NCBI GenBank assembly: GCA_003153775.1
Contig: PMBI01000041.1
Span: 62,752-100,528, forward strand
Direction of reading: 5' to 3'
From: Syntrophaceae bacterium
GTDB lineage: Bacteria > Desulfobacterota > Syntrophia > Syntrophales > UBA2185
Length of the DNA stretch: 37,777 nucleotides
The position numbers and the translations under genes are program-made. This document shows, piece by piece, positions 8,197 to 15,791 of this stretch. Within the stretch, counting starts at the first letter, position 1. Every line of letters starts with the position of its first letter. The notes under the pieces are model-generated. The model made no database searches. It had not been told where the DNA came from and worked only from the letters and a program-made list of their open reading frames with translations.

Positions 8197-9432
8197 TTAT
8201 TGCTCCTGCAAAAACAGGTTGGCGTATACTTTGGCATTTCCCACCATGTTTGAAATGAGGCAGTTTTCGTTGGGTTGATGAGCTGTGTGCTGCATCTTCG
8301 ACCAAACTGCGGCAGGGTAGTTGTGCTCACGGAATATTGCAGCGATTGTCCCCCCGCCTATGCCTTGAGGCATCGCCTCGACATTATAAACGCGTCTGAT
8401 GGCATTCTTAAGGGCTGTCACAACCGGGGCGTCATGCGGTGTCTGAGGAGGCGCCTGAGCTTCCTGAACGGTCGCGATCTCTATTGATACATCAAATTGA
8501 CTTTCGATCTTGTCAGCGATTCCCCGTATCTCTTGAATTACATGGGATAGAGGATATTGAGGCATGACCCTGCTGTCCATATAGAAGACATCGTCTCCGG
8601 GAATGGTGTTGATGTTGGGGATATTGGCTTCTTTCTTCGTCGGTTGAAACGTGCTTGTCGCCGGGTCGTAAAAAGTATCAGAAGCAGCGAAAGTTTGATG
8701 AAGGCCGTCGAGCAAGACGACGAGATGAGATGCCGCCTGAAAAGCGTTTCTCCCGAGGCCGGGCCTGCTTGCATGGCACTGCTTACCGATCGTTTTAAAG
8801 CGCAGCCACAAGATACTCTTCTCCGCTGTCTCAATCATCGTTCCATCTTCGTTTCCGGAATCCGGAATCACGATGATATCCGTTTTGCGAAAAGGATTCC
8901 GATTACTTTGCAAGATGTATGATAAACCGAAGCGGCTCGCCGTTTCTTCATCGGCAACGAATGCCAGGCCTACCGAAGATTCCGGTTTAATGCCTTCGTC
9001 GAGTAAGGCCTTGGCTGCAAATATGGAGGATACGAGATCCTGCTGATTGTCCTCCGTGCCCCTACCATAGACTCTGCCGTCCTTTACATAGCATTTGAAA
9101 GGATCTTCATCCCAGAGTTCCGGCTCGCCGGGCGGGACCACATCCATGTGTGTCATAATCCAGACGGTTTTCGAGGGATTATTGCCGGGTATGGTGACGA
9201 CGAGATTGGGACGTATACCCGAAGACGTCCTGCCGTCCGGTGCGTTTATTTGCAGAACATCGGGAAAATTCATGGCAGTGAGATATTTGAGAATGAATTG
9301 GGCTTTGTTAAATTCGCCGTCGCCGCCGTTGTCAGGGGACAGAGCGGGGATGGCAGTCAGATCAACCTGTAATTTGATCATGGTGTCCTTGTAGGAGTCG
9401 ATCCGTCTGATGATTCTTTCGACAGGCGTCAT
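8197..9432 (-). CDS. M20 family metallohydrolase (ArgE/DapE-like deacylase or peptidase)
   Basis: A zinc amidohydrolase of the M20 peptidase family, 411 residues from the ATG at 9432. That ATG lies one base after the stop of the upstream M16 gene. A longer open frame reaching 9528 would overlap that gene and is not preferred. The di-metal site is complete: H95 in MTHMDVVP, D128 in GTEDNQQD, the catalytic pair E162-E163 in ADEETAS, D191 in IPDSGNE, and a C-terminal histidine (about H385) in HTAHQPNE. The central dimerisation lid is present (around KQCHASRPGLG). The substrate cannot be read from sequence. Members act on succinyl-diaminopimelate, acetylornithine or dipeptides. The position behind two M16 peptidase genes makes a peptidase role attractive but unproven. 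There is no signal peptide. Confidence 0.88.
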   Translation of the reverse strand: MTPVERIIRRIDSYKDTMIKLQVDLTAIPALSPDNGGDGEFNKAQFILKYLTAMNFPDVLQINAPDGRTSSGIRPNLVVTIPGNNPSKTVWIMTHMDVVPPGEPELWDEDPFKCYVKDGRVYGRGTEDNQQDLVSSIFAAKALLDEGIKPESSVGLAFVADEETASRFGLSYILQSNRNPFRKTDIIVIPDSGNEDGTMIETAEKSILWLRFKTIGKQCHASRPGLGRNAFQAASHLVVLLDGLHQTFAASDTFYDPATSTFQPTKKEANIPNINTIPGDDVFYMDSRVMPQYPLSHVIQEIRGIADKIESQFDVSIEIATVQEAQAPPQTPHDAPVVTALKNAIRRVYNVEAMPQGIGGGTIAAIFREHNYPAAVWSKMQHTAHQPNENCLISNMVGNAKVYANLFLQEQ

Positions 9433-9433
9433 A

Positions 9434-10870
9434 TTACTCACTGCTTTCAATGCGGGAAACATTTCCGAAGCTGGCAATAACCTGCTTGTAAGCCTTGTCA
9501 TTGCCCAAAATAAAGATGACAGTTTCATCCGGCGATAGATATTTCAAAGCCACTCTTTTCATCTCTTCCGGCTGAACCTCAGCGATCTTGTCTCTATAGG
9601 TCGCAAGATAATCGGGAGGCAATTCGTCGTATTCTATCATCAGTTGTTGACGGGCAATCTGGTCCGCGGACTGGAATGAAAAAATAAAGTTATTAGTGAT
9701 GGACTTTGTAGCCCATTCGAGTTCTTTCTTATCCACGGACCTTATCCTCGCATCTTCTACGATTGAGCGCAGGAGTGAAAGGACTTTGGCTGTCGAATCT
9801 GATTCTGTCATCGCATAGGCGCCGAATACGCCATATTCAGTCCTCTTCGTATAAAAGCTTCCCGTGCTGTAGGCGAGCCCCCGGCTATTTCTTATTTCCT
9901 GAAAGATCCGAGACTTGAAACCACCGCTGCCAAGTATAAAATCGAGGACCTCAAACGGATATGCATCCGGCTCCTTCTTGCCGGGAGCAAAATTGGCGCA
10001 GATGACTATGGACTGAGGGGTGTTTTTGGACAAAAAATAGATACGCCCTTTTTGCTTAACGGGGATGGGAGGAATAGCATAATTGTTTCTGGATACATTC
10101 CAGGATCCAAGATACTGCTTGATTTTCGTGATGGCCTCTTCGTTCGATATATCTCCGGTGACGGATATGATAATGTTCTCCGGGAAAAAAAATCTTCTGT
10201 GGAACTCGAAGAGGTCGTCTCTTTTGATGTTGTTCACAGATGATGTTGACGGGAATCTCCCTGCTGGATTATTCCCGAAAAAAACGCGCGTGAATTCCCT
10301 GAAAGCCAGTTTCTTGGGATCATCGGCTATCCTCCTGAGCTCCTCGATTTTTAAATCCGTCGCCAGTTTCAGTTTGCTTTCTTCAAAGACGGGCTTTGTG
10401 ATTATCTGAGAAAAGATATTCAGCCCTTCGTCTAAATCCTTCTTGAGAATGGAGAGACTGATCGATCCGGAATCGCGGTTCATCGAGACATGAAGTGAAC
10501 CGGCAAAAAAATCTAAGGCATCATCAACGGCGTTGCCGGAGAGGGTTTCTGTTCCCCCTGTCCGCAGAACCGCGCCTGCAATTTCCGCAAGACCCTCTTT
10601 TCCTGCGGGATCATAATTGTAGCCGGTCCTGATGACGGCGGATATATTCAGGAGAGGCAGCTCCCTGTCCGCAAATACGTAAATGATAATACCGTTGTCT
10701 AAAAGGACCCTTTCAGCCTGAGGCAGCGCGAAGTGGATCGGGCGATATTTAAGCTCATCGGGTTTCGGGAGGGGTACGCCGATCCGTTCCGCTGCATGGG
10801 CGGTTGCGCCGAACGCCTGGCACAGCAGCAGAAGAGAGATCAATATGATGCGCGAAATCAGATTATTCAT
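9434..10870 (-). CDS. M16 peptidase-like protein, non-catalytic subunit, exported
   Basis: A 478-residue M16 (pitrilysin) family protein with a clear signal peptide ending near ATAHA (residue 26), so it should be exported to the periplasm. The position of the zinc motif HxxEH reads E96-I-A-G99-A100, so the metal ligands and catalytic glutamate are lost. The C-terminal half keeps the conserved arginine-tyrosine pair in NSRGLAYS (R330, Y334), which in M16 heterodimers completes the active site of the partner subunit. The gene follows the catalytic M16 gene by 4 bp, matching known two-gene M16B peptidases made of one catalytic and one substrate-binding subunit. It was probably never meant to cut alone. 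Confidence 0.9.
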   Translation of the reverse strand: MNNLISRIILISLLLLCQAFGATAHAAERIGVPLPKPDELKYRPIHFALPQAERVLLDNGIIIYVFADRELPLLNISAVIRTGYNYDPAGKEGLAEIAGAVLRTGGTETLSGNAVDDALDFFAGSLHVSMNRDSGSISLSILKKDLDEGLNIFSQIITKPVFEESKLKLATDLKIEELRRIADDPKKLAFREFTRVFFGNNPAGRFPSTSSVNNIKRDDLFEFHRRFFFPENIIISVTGDISNEEAITKIKQYLGSWNVSRNNYAIPPIPVKQKGRIYFLSKNTPQSIVICANFAPGKKEPDAYPFEVLDFILGSGGFKSRIFQEIRNSRGLAYSTGSFYTKRTEYGVFGAYAMTESDSTAKVLSLLRSIVEDARIRSVDKKELEWATKSITNNFIFSFQSADQIARQQLMIEYDELPPDYLATYRDKIAEVQPEEMKRVALKYLSPDETVIFILGNDKAYKQVIASFGNVSRIESSE

Positions 10871-10874
10871 ACGT

Positions 10875-12383
10875 CTAATTCTTAGTGACCAACTGGACTA
10901 CGGTCCTGTTATCGGGAGCCAGATATTTTTTTGCCACACGCACGATGTCTTCGGATGTGACCCGCTCGATCACTTTGATATGATCCGTTATATATTGGTA
11001 ACTGCCGGTTATTGCCTCAAAATAGGAGAGCAGATTCGCGAGTCCGAGGTTCGAATTCAGACTTCTTATGAAATCAGCACTGATCTGATTCTTGACCTTT
11101 TGTAATTCCCTCGCGGCAACGGGTTCTGTTTTTAGTTTTTCGATTTCTTCATAGATAGCATGCCCGACGTCGGCGTTGGTATGCGGATGACGGGGCTTCG
11201 CAAATATGGCGAAGAGGTTGTCATATTTAGCCCCCGGCAGGCCATTGACTGCCTGAACGCTTTCTGCAAGGGTCTTTTCCTCGATAAGGACTCTATGAAA
11301 TCGCGATGTCCTACCTTTGGAAAGAATACATTCTATAACATCAAACACATAGTCATCGAAGTCCGGCAGGGACGGTTTGTGATAGCCTATGACCATCTGA
11401 GGACTTGCATCGGAGACAATGTCTGCCCGCCGCTCGCCCTTTTGGAGAGGTTCTTGTGTAATAGGCGAATGGTCTATATGACGGCTGGGTATAGCACCGA
11501 AATATTTCTTGATGATCGCAAGGGTATTCGCGGGATCAATATCGCCGACAATCGCAATGACGGTATTATTCGGCGCGTGGTATCTTTTGAAAAAGGCTTC
11601 CGTGTACTCGAGGCTCAAGAACTGCATATCCGACGGCCAGCCGAGGACTGGCCGCCTGTATGGATGCGCAATGTATGCCGTGGCCATAAACTGCTCGTAT
11701 AACTGGCCGTCCGGTTCCGATTCAATCCGCTGCTTGCGTTCTTCCATCACAACGCTGCGTTCAGAATAGAATTCACGGAATACAGGCGCGGTCATTCGAT
11801 CCGCCTCAATCCTTGCCCAGAGTTCGATTTTATTGGAAGGAAGGCTGACATGATACGTTGTGAGATCCTGTCCGGTAGACGCATTAATATTATCTCCGCC
11901 GTTTTCTACGTAGAGTCTGTCAATCTCATTTTCCATGAATAATCTCTTGTGCTTCTTTTGCAAAACCTCCATCCGTTCGGATAGGGCCTGGACGCGGCCC
12001 TTATTGGCATCTTTACCCTTCATCTTCTCAAGATCAAGTTCTTTGCCCGTTTCAGCAATCAACTTGAGAATCTTCATTTCTTCAGGATAGTTCTTCGCCC
12101 CGATCGTCTTCGTTCCTTTAAACAGCATGTGTTCCAAAAGGTGAGCCGTACCGGTCCTGCCGTCAATTTCGTCGACGGCGCCGACCCGATGTCTGATATA
12201 GAAAGAAACTGTCGGACTCAAATGTCTTTCCACCATGAGGATTTTCAAGCCATTTTTCAGGGTATAGGACAAGACCCTGTTTCCCATTTCGTATGAAAAT
12301 CCGGGGGAGGGTATGCAGATAAGGAGAAGGATAGATGCAAGGATGCAGGTCGATATCCATATGGATCTATGCATCATTTTCAT
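10875..12383 (-). CDS. M16 family zinc peptidase, catalytic subunit, exported
   Basis: A 502-residue M16 peptidase with an N-terminal signal peptide (about residues 1-30, ending near PGFS). The inverted zinc motif is present as HLLEH, residues 81-85. A downstream ERSVVMEE segment (about 208-215) should supply the remaining zinc ligand. Between them lies an extra charged helical stretch (about 105-150, rich in K, E and R), which makes this spacing longer than in the classic family. The C-terminal domain has EEKTLAES where the partner protein has the RGLAYS arginine-tyrosine pair, so this subunit seems to need the next gene's product. Three clustered ATG codons (12383, 12377, 12374) could start it. 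The start overlaps the small membrane-protein gene by 17 bp, so the two are likely coupled. Confidence 0.92.
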   Translation of the reverse strand: MKMMHRSIWISTCILASILLLICIPSPGFSYEMGNRVLSYTLKNGLKILMVERHLSPTVSFYIRHRVGAVDEIDGRTGTAHLLEHMLFKGTKTIGAKNYPEEMKILKLIAETGKELDLEKMKGKDANKGRVQALSERMEVLQKKHKRLFMENEIDRLYVENGGDNINASTGQDLTTYHVSLPSNKIELWARIEADRMTAPVFREFYSERSVVMEERKQRIESEPDGQLYEQFMATAYIAHPYRRPVLGWPSDMQFLSLEYTEAFFKRYHAPNNTVIAIVGDIDPANTLAIIKKYFGAIPSRHIDHSPITQEPLQKGERRADIVSDASPQMVIGYHKPSLPDFDDYVFDVIECILSKGRTSRFHRVLIEEKTLAESVQAVNGLPGAKYDNLFAIFAKPRHPHTNADVGHAIYEEIEKLKTEPVAARELQKVKNQISADFIRSLNSNLGLANLLSYFEAITGSYQYITDHIKVIERVTSEDIVRVAKKYLAPDNRTVVQLVTKN

Positions 12384-12606
12384 CCATCTTCTTTGGTTTC
12401 AGTATCGCTCGTATGCGAAAAGCGGGGTAAATGACCCCCACCATACTGATTAGAATTATCAGGCTTGACGAAAAAAAGTACATGATAAACTCGAGAGGAT
12501 TCTTCGTACTGTATGCGTTTATGAGGGCGTTGACGCCGAACGCCAAAAAAAATAGCGATACGAAGCCGATCATGAGATTCTTCGCCCACTGCGCCCGCAA
12601 ACCCAT
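12367..12606 (-). CDS. Small two-helix membrane protein, function unknown
   Basis: A 79-residue protein with two predicted membrane helices (about residues 10-31 and 40-63), separated by a short polar loop and ending in a basic then acidic tail. The ATG at 12606 has a GGGGA box about ten bases upstream. I do not recognise a named family. Its end overlaps the start of the catalytic M16 gene by 17 bp, and it leads the minus-strand run M16-M16-M20-phoH-ybeY. That position argues that it is a real translated gene, perhaps an anchor or partner for the exported peptidases; this is inference from position only. Confidence 0.7.
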   Translation of the reverse strand: MGLRAQWAKNLMIGFVSLFFLAFGVNALINAYSTKNPLEFIMYFFSSSLIILISMVGVIYPAFRIRAILKPKKMDENDA

Positions 12607-12666
12607 CTTAACGTTTTCCCCATTCGAAGACAGAATAAATATCTAGTCCTGTACGGTATCGTATGT

Positions 12667-13260
12667 TCACTTAGTAAAAACAATCTTAAAGGTATTTGTG
12701 CCCGTCTGCACAACCGTTTCTTTCCTTCCATCCGGATATGTCAGAGTGCCTGTATCGTCAAGCTTGTGGTTCCGGAATCGGCCTTCTATCCTTCTTCCAT
12801 CCGGAAGAATCACGGCGCCTTGGCCGTTTAGTAGATCGTCTTGAAATTGCCCGGCATACTTAGTGCCGCTGGCATCGAGCAATACCCCGGTTCCGGTTGC
12901 CTTATCGTTCTTAAATTGTCCTTCATATTTTGATCCGTTGGCATAGAACAATACCCCGGTTCCATCACGCTTACCGTTCTTGAATTCGCCTTCATATTTT
13001 TCGCCGTTGGGAACCGTGTAGATGCCGCGTCCGTCAAAATTGCTGTCCCTAAATTGGCCAACATACTTTGTACCATTTGGGTAGGTGTAAGTTCCCTGAC
13101 CCTCGCGTTTGCCGTCTCTGTGTTGACCCTCATAGACCGAGCCATCGATATGCTCATAGGTGCCTTCGCCATTCTTACAATTCCCCTTGATACAACCTGC
13201 ATAAAGGCTGGTATGCATCAGGACAAACATATAAATTAACACGAATAAACAGATTCTCAT
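12667..13260 (-). CDS. Exported MORN-repeat protein
   Basis: A 197-residue protein with a signal peptide (about residues 1-21, ending near SLYAG) followed almost entirely by MORN repeats. Six full 23-residue units and one shorter last unit follow the pattern GxGxYxxxxGxxYxGxFxxGxxx. The start is placed at the ATG at 13260, because an AAGGTGG box then sits eight bases upstream and the signal peptide begins properly. A GTG at 13272 is in frame but has no spaced box. MORN repeats form extended beta-hairpin sheets that bind lipids or proteins in other systems. Bacterial exported versions have no agreed role. Two cysteines just after the signal peptide (in GCIKGNC) might form a disulfide. The gene seems to stand alone. 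A TTGACA hexamer lies upstream at 13317-13322 (minus strand), but no clear -10 matches it. Confidence 0.85.
   Translation of the reverse strand: MRICLFVLIYMFVLMHTSLYAGCIKGNCKNGEGTYEHIDGSVYEGQHRDGKREGQGTYTYPNGTKYVGQFRDSNFDGRGIYTVPNGEKYEGEFKNGKRDGTGVLFYANGSKYEGQFKNDKATGTGVLLDASGTKYAGQFQDDLLNGQGAVILPDGRRIEGRFRNHKLDDTGTLTYPDGRKETVVQTGTNTFKIVFTK
12694..13170 (-). repeat. In-gene tandem repeat, 69-bp period (MORN units)
   Basis: Seven tandem units of 69 bases encode the 23-residue MORN repeats; the last one is shorter. Part of the array is still close at DNA level: the 14-mer AATACCCCGGTTCC occurs at 12881-12894 and again exactly 69 bases on, at 12950-12963. This points to fairly recent unit duplication. 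Confidence 0.8.
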
Positions 13261-13325
13261 CTTTGTATCCACCTTGAAAGTGAGCTATGACTAACATGAT
13301 TTTTAACGCGAAACAATGTCAAATA

Positions 13326-14684
13326 TCAGCGCCCTCTCGTCATCATCTTTAAGTCATTATACATCTCAGGTGTTAATTCCTCACTGCTGCAGGGAAGCAA
13401 CGAGTTGTTATGAAAGAGCGGTTCTCCCTCGAGGTCAAAACGTGATCCGTGAACTGCGGCATCCCACAGTGCCGTACCCGGGATTGGGGAATATTCGGCA
13501 ATGATCGGTCTTGCCCCGTGCAATTGCACATAGCGTATGCTGTCCCGCAGTTCTGCGGCCTCCTGGCCTGGTAAGCCGCAGAGGAGGTAGATGCCGATAT
13601 CCTCGGACTTATAGCCCGCTTCCTTGAGGTAGCGGACGGCGGCTTGCAGTTGCTCGTTGTTCACTTTGCCTCCCGTATTCAACTGCGTCACTGGATTGGA
13701 TGATTCAAAGCCGAAACGTATGGTGGAAAAGCCCGCTCGATGCAGCAATTTGCTTAGCTCAGGCGTGATTTGAGATATGTGGAGACCGTTCGGGCAGTGA
13801 AATTGGCAAGTTAACCCTCTTTTGATGATTTCTCTAATCATTGGGATCGCCATTTCGTGTGGGTTCACCAGAAGTGCATCATCATAAATGGAAAACTGGC
13901 TGACGCCGAAATGTCTATGCCAGAATTGTATCTCATCTACTACCCTTTCGGGTTTCCTCTGTCTGAAATTATCGGTCAGGAGGTGCGACGCGCAGTAGGT
14001 GCAGTCGTAAGGACAGCCCATCGAAGTTAGTATGGGGAACTGATCCTTGCGCGGCAGGAGATCCAAAGCAGGGTAGGGCATAGAATCCAAATCATCCGGG
14101 TCCGGTGAGTAAGAGGGCTCATGACCGAAAAAATTGCTCAACAGGGTAGAAAGCTGTTTTTCGCCTGCACCTCCTATAGTCGTATCGGCGCCAGATTTAG
14201 GCGCATGCTCGGGGCAGAGGGTTGCATATATTCCACCCAGGACAACCGGGACAGCCGGGAACTTCTGTTTAGTGATCCTTATCACCTCAAAGACACCGGG
14301 ATACCAGTATGTCATCATGGAGGTGACAAGAATCAAATCGGGAGTGCAACACGACTCAAGCTCATAAGCGAAAATATCAGGCGTTATTCCGTATCTGTTA
14401 TAATTCCTCTTAATTCCCTTTAGAGCCTGCGGCTTAGGAATTCTCTCTTGAGGAAGTTTGCCGTGGCCTGTGATATACCTTTTCGGCGACTTAATTCGGG
14501 TGTGGCTTTTTAATTGCGGGTGATAGGCGTTCAAGCAATCGATAAAATCGACGTGATAGCCGTTCTTACGAAAGAGGGCCCCCATGTAGAGAAGTCCCAG
14601 CGGTCTTATCCATAAATCATAGGCGGCAAAATCGTATATCCAGGGATTGATGAGAAGGATGTTCTTTTTATTACGGGAAGTCAT
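13326..14684 (-). CDS. Radical SAM protein with N-terminal cobalamin-binding-type domain
   Basis: A 452-residue protein of the B12-binding-domain radical SAM group. The N-terminal part (about 8-185) has the Rossmann-like pattern of a cobalamin-binding domain ('LLINPWIYDFAAYDLW', 'VPVVLGGIYATLCPEHA'), without the DxHxxG base-off motif. The radical SAM domain follows, with a canonical CX3CX2C cluster at C224, C228 and C231 (GCPYDCTYC). The substrate is unknown; relatives include methylases and methylthio- or ring-forming enzymes. The ATG at 14684 fits the family start but has no Shine-Dalgarno sequence. A promoter-like pair would put the transcript start only a few bases upstream. It is divergent from dtd and separated from the MORN gene by 65 bp. 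Confidence 0.87.
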   Translation of the reverse strand: MTSRNKKNILLINPWIYDFAAYDLWIRPLGLLYMGALFRKNGYHVDFIDCLNAYHPQLKSHTRIKSPKRYITGHGKLPQERIPKPQALKGIKRNYNRYGITPDIFAYELESCCTPDLILVTSMMTYWYPGVFEVIRITKQKFPAVPVVLGGIYATLCPEHAPKSGADTTIGGAGEKQLSTLLSNFFGHEPSYSPDPDDLDSMPYPALDLLPRKDQFPILTSMGCPYDCTYCASHLLTDNFRQRKPERVVDEIQFWHRHFGVSQFSIYDDALLVNPHEMAIPMIREIIKRGLTCQFHCPNGLHISQITPELSKLLHRAGFSTIRFGFESSNPVTQLNTGGKVNNEQLQAAVRYLKEAGYKSEDIGIYLLCGLPGQEAAELRDSIRYVQLHGARPIIAEYSPIPGTALWDAAVHGSRFDLEGEPLFHNNSLLPCSSEELTPEMYNDLKMMTRGR

Positions 14685-14695
14685 ATGTCGTGTAC

Positions 14696-14724
14696 TATAT
14701 ATAGTTTTTTAGCGTGCAAGGCAA
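14696..14724 (-). promoter_or_regulatory. Putative sigma-70 promoter for the B12-type radical SAM gene
   Basis: On the minus strand TTGCCT (14724-14719) and TATATA (14701-14696) are 17 bp apart. Transcription would start near 14689, about five bases before the ATG, giving an almost leaderless message. This fits the lack of a ribosome-binding site. Both hexamers match the consensus at only four of six positions. Confidence 0.35.
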
Positions 14725-14763
14725 TAGAATCTCATCTCTTGTGGCAAGATGTCCAGAAAAGAC

Positions 14764-14792
14764 TTGAAGCATTAATTGAATATTGCTACCAT
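14764..14792 (+). promoter_or_regulatory. Possible promoter for dtd
   Basis: TTGAAG (14764-14769) and TACCAT (14787-14792) are spaced by 17 bp and lie just ahead of dtd. Each hexamer matches the consensus at four of six positions, so this is a weak prediction. The 135-bp stretch between the two divergent genes holds no other convincing signal. Confidence 0.3.
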
Positions 14793-14819
14793 GCCGGCGC
14801 AGCGGAGAAGTGTGATGAT

Positions 14820-15269
14820 ATGAGGTGCGTTGTACAGAGGGTAGATAGGGCGAGAGTCATTGTTGGAGGAGAGATAATATCGATTACAGGAAAAGGACTC
14901 CTCGTCTTTCTGGGTATAGAAAAGGGAGACACTAATCGAGATGCGGATTTTCTCCTTGAAAAAATAGTCAATTTGAGGATATTTGAGGATTCGCAGGGGA
15001 AGATGAATCTATCTCTTGTCAAGATATCAGGAGAGATCCTTATCATATCTCAGTTTACACTACTGGCGGATTGCGGAAAGGGGCGCAGGCCTTCTTTCAT
15101 GTCTGCGGAGGAGCCTGAGGCGGCGAGAAAACAGTATGAATATTTCGTAAGCCTGGCCCGCGAAAAAATTGAGCATGTCGCAACTGGTGAATTTCAAGCG
15201 ATGATGAAAATAGAATCGGTAAACGACGGGCCCGTGACGATGCTCCTCGACAGCAGAAAGACGTTTTGA
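14820..15269 (+). CDS. dtd: D-aminoacyl-tRNA deacylase
   Basis: Cytoplasmic proofreading enzyme that removes D-amino acids (and glycine) wrongly attached to tRNA. The start is the ATG at 14820 (MRCVVQRVDRARV), with GGAGAAG nine bases upstream. The open frame continues back to 14685, but that extension is unlike the family and has no ribosome-binding site. The 149-residue product has the SQFT motif at 77-80 and the Gly-cisPro pair at 137-138 (in NDGPVT), which enforces rejection of L-aminoacyl-tRNA. As I recall these are the E. coli positions. It leads a plus-strand run with the DUF1285 gene 21 bp on, then guaB. Confidence 0.94.
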   Translation: MRCVVQRVDRARVIVGGEIISITGKGLLVFLGIEKGDTNRDADFLLEKIVNLRIFEDSQGKMNLSLVKISGEILIISQFTLLADCGKGRRPSFMSAEEPEAARKQYEYFVSLAREKIEHVATGEFQAMMKIESVNDGPVTMLLDSRKTF

Positions 15270-15290
15270 AAAAGGAGCTCTGCAACAACG

Positions 15291-15761
15291 ATGGATAAGG
15301 ATATTCCGCCTTGTGACATAAGAATAGACAAAGAAGGTGTCTGGTACTACAAGGGCAATGAAATTTTCAGGCACGAAATCGTAAGATTCTTCTACCAAAA
15401 TCTGAAGCAAGATGAAGCCGGAAGATATTTAATTGAGCTCGAGGACGACCGCTGTTATCTTGATGTGGAGGATGCGCCTTTCGTTGTGAGGACGATACGT
15501 AAGTGTATTGCTGAATCAGATAATGAAGAATGCATTGACCTTTTCTTGTCAGATCAGAGTATTGAGAGACTCAATCCGGGTTCTCTGTGGGCGGCAAAGG
15601 ACAATGTGCTTTATTGTTCGGTCAAGAAGAACGCTTTTGTCGCACGCTTTTCAAGGGCGAGTTATTATCAAATCGCAGAATTCATAGAATGTAGTGAAGG
15701 CGGAGATGAGTACTTTATTTCTCTCAACGGGAGACATTTCTGCATAACAATTGCTGCCTGA
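15291..15761 (+). CDS. DUF1285 family protein
   Basis: A 156-residue soluble protein. The N-terminal pattern 'DIRIDKEGVWYYKGNEIFRHEIVRFF' followed by 'GRYLIELEDDRCYLDVEDAPFVV' matches what I know of the DUF1285 family, which occurs mainly in proteobacteria and has no firm function. There is no signal peptide, membrane helix or obvious catalytic motif. An AAGGAG box lies 13 bases before the ATG, a little far. The gene sits 21 bp after dtd and 30 bp before guaB, so it is probably co-transcribed with both. That context does not define its job. Confidence 0.75.
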   Translation: MDKDIPPCDIRIDKEGVWYYKGNEIFRHEIVRFFYQNLKQDEAGRYLIELEDDRCYLDVEDAPFVVRTIRKCIAESDNEECIDLFLSDQSIERLNPGSLWAAKDNVLYCSVKKNAFVARFSRASYYQIAEFIECSEGGDEYFISLNGRHFCITIAA

Positions 15762-15791
15762 AAAAGATATCAAACATATGGAGATGCACCC

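Noticed and set aside
9433-9528. N-terminal extension of the M20 gene
   Set aside because: It would overlap the end of the M16 gene by 95 bp, while the ATG at 9432 lies directly after that gene's stop.
12652-12663. Near-palindrome TACGGTATCGTA between the MORN gene and the small membrane gene
   Set aside because: Only twelve bases with one wobble pair and no second copy; too little to call an operator or terminator.
12694-13170. Regular repeats that might suggest a CRISPR array
   Set aside because: The 69-bp period is in frame and encodes 23-residue MORN units; there are no invariant repeats with unique spacers.
14685-14819. N-terminal extension of dtd
   Set aside because: The 45 extra residues do not resemble the Dtd family, and the ATG at 14820 has a good ribosome-binding site and gives E. 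coli-like motif numbering.
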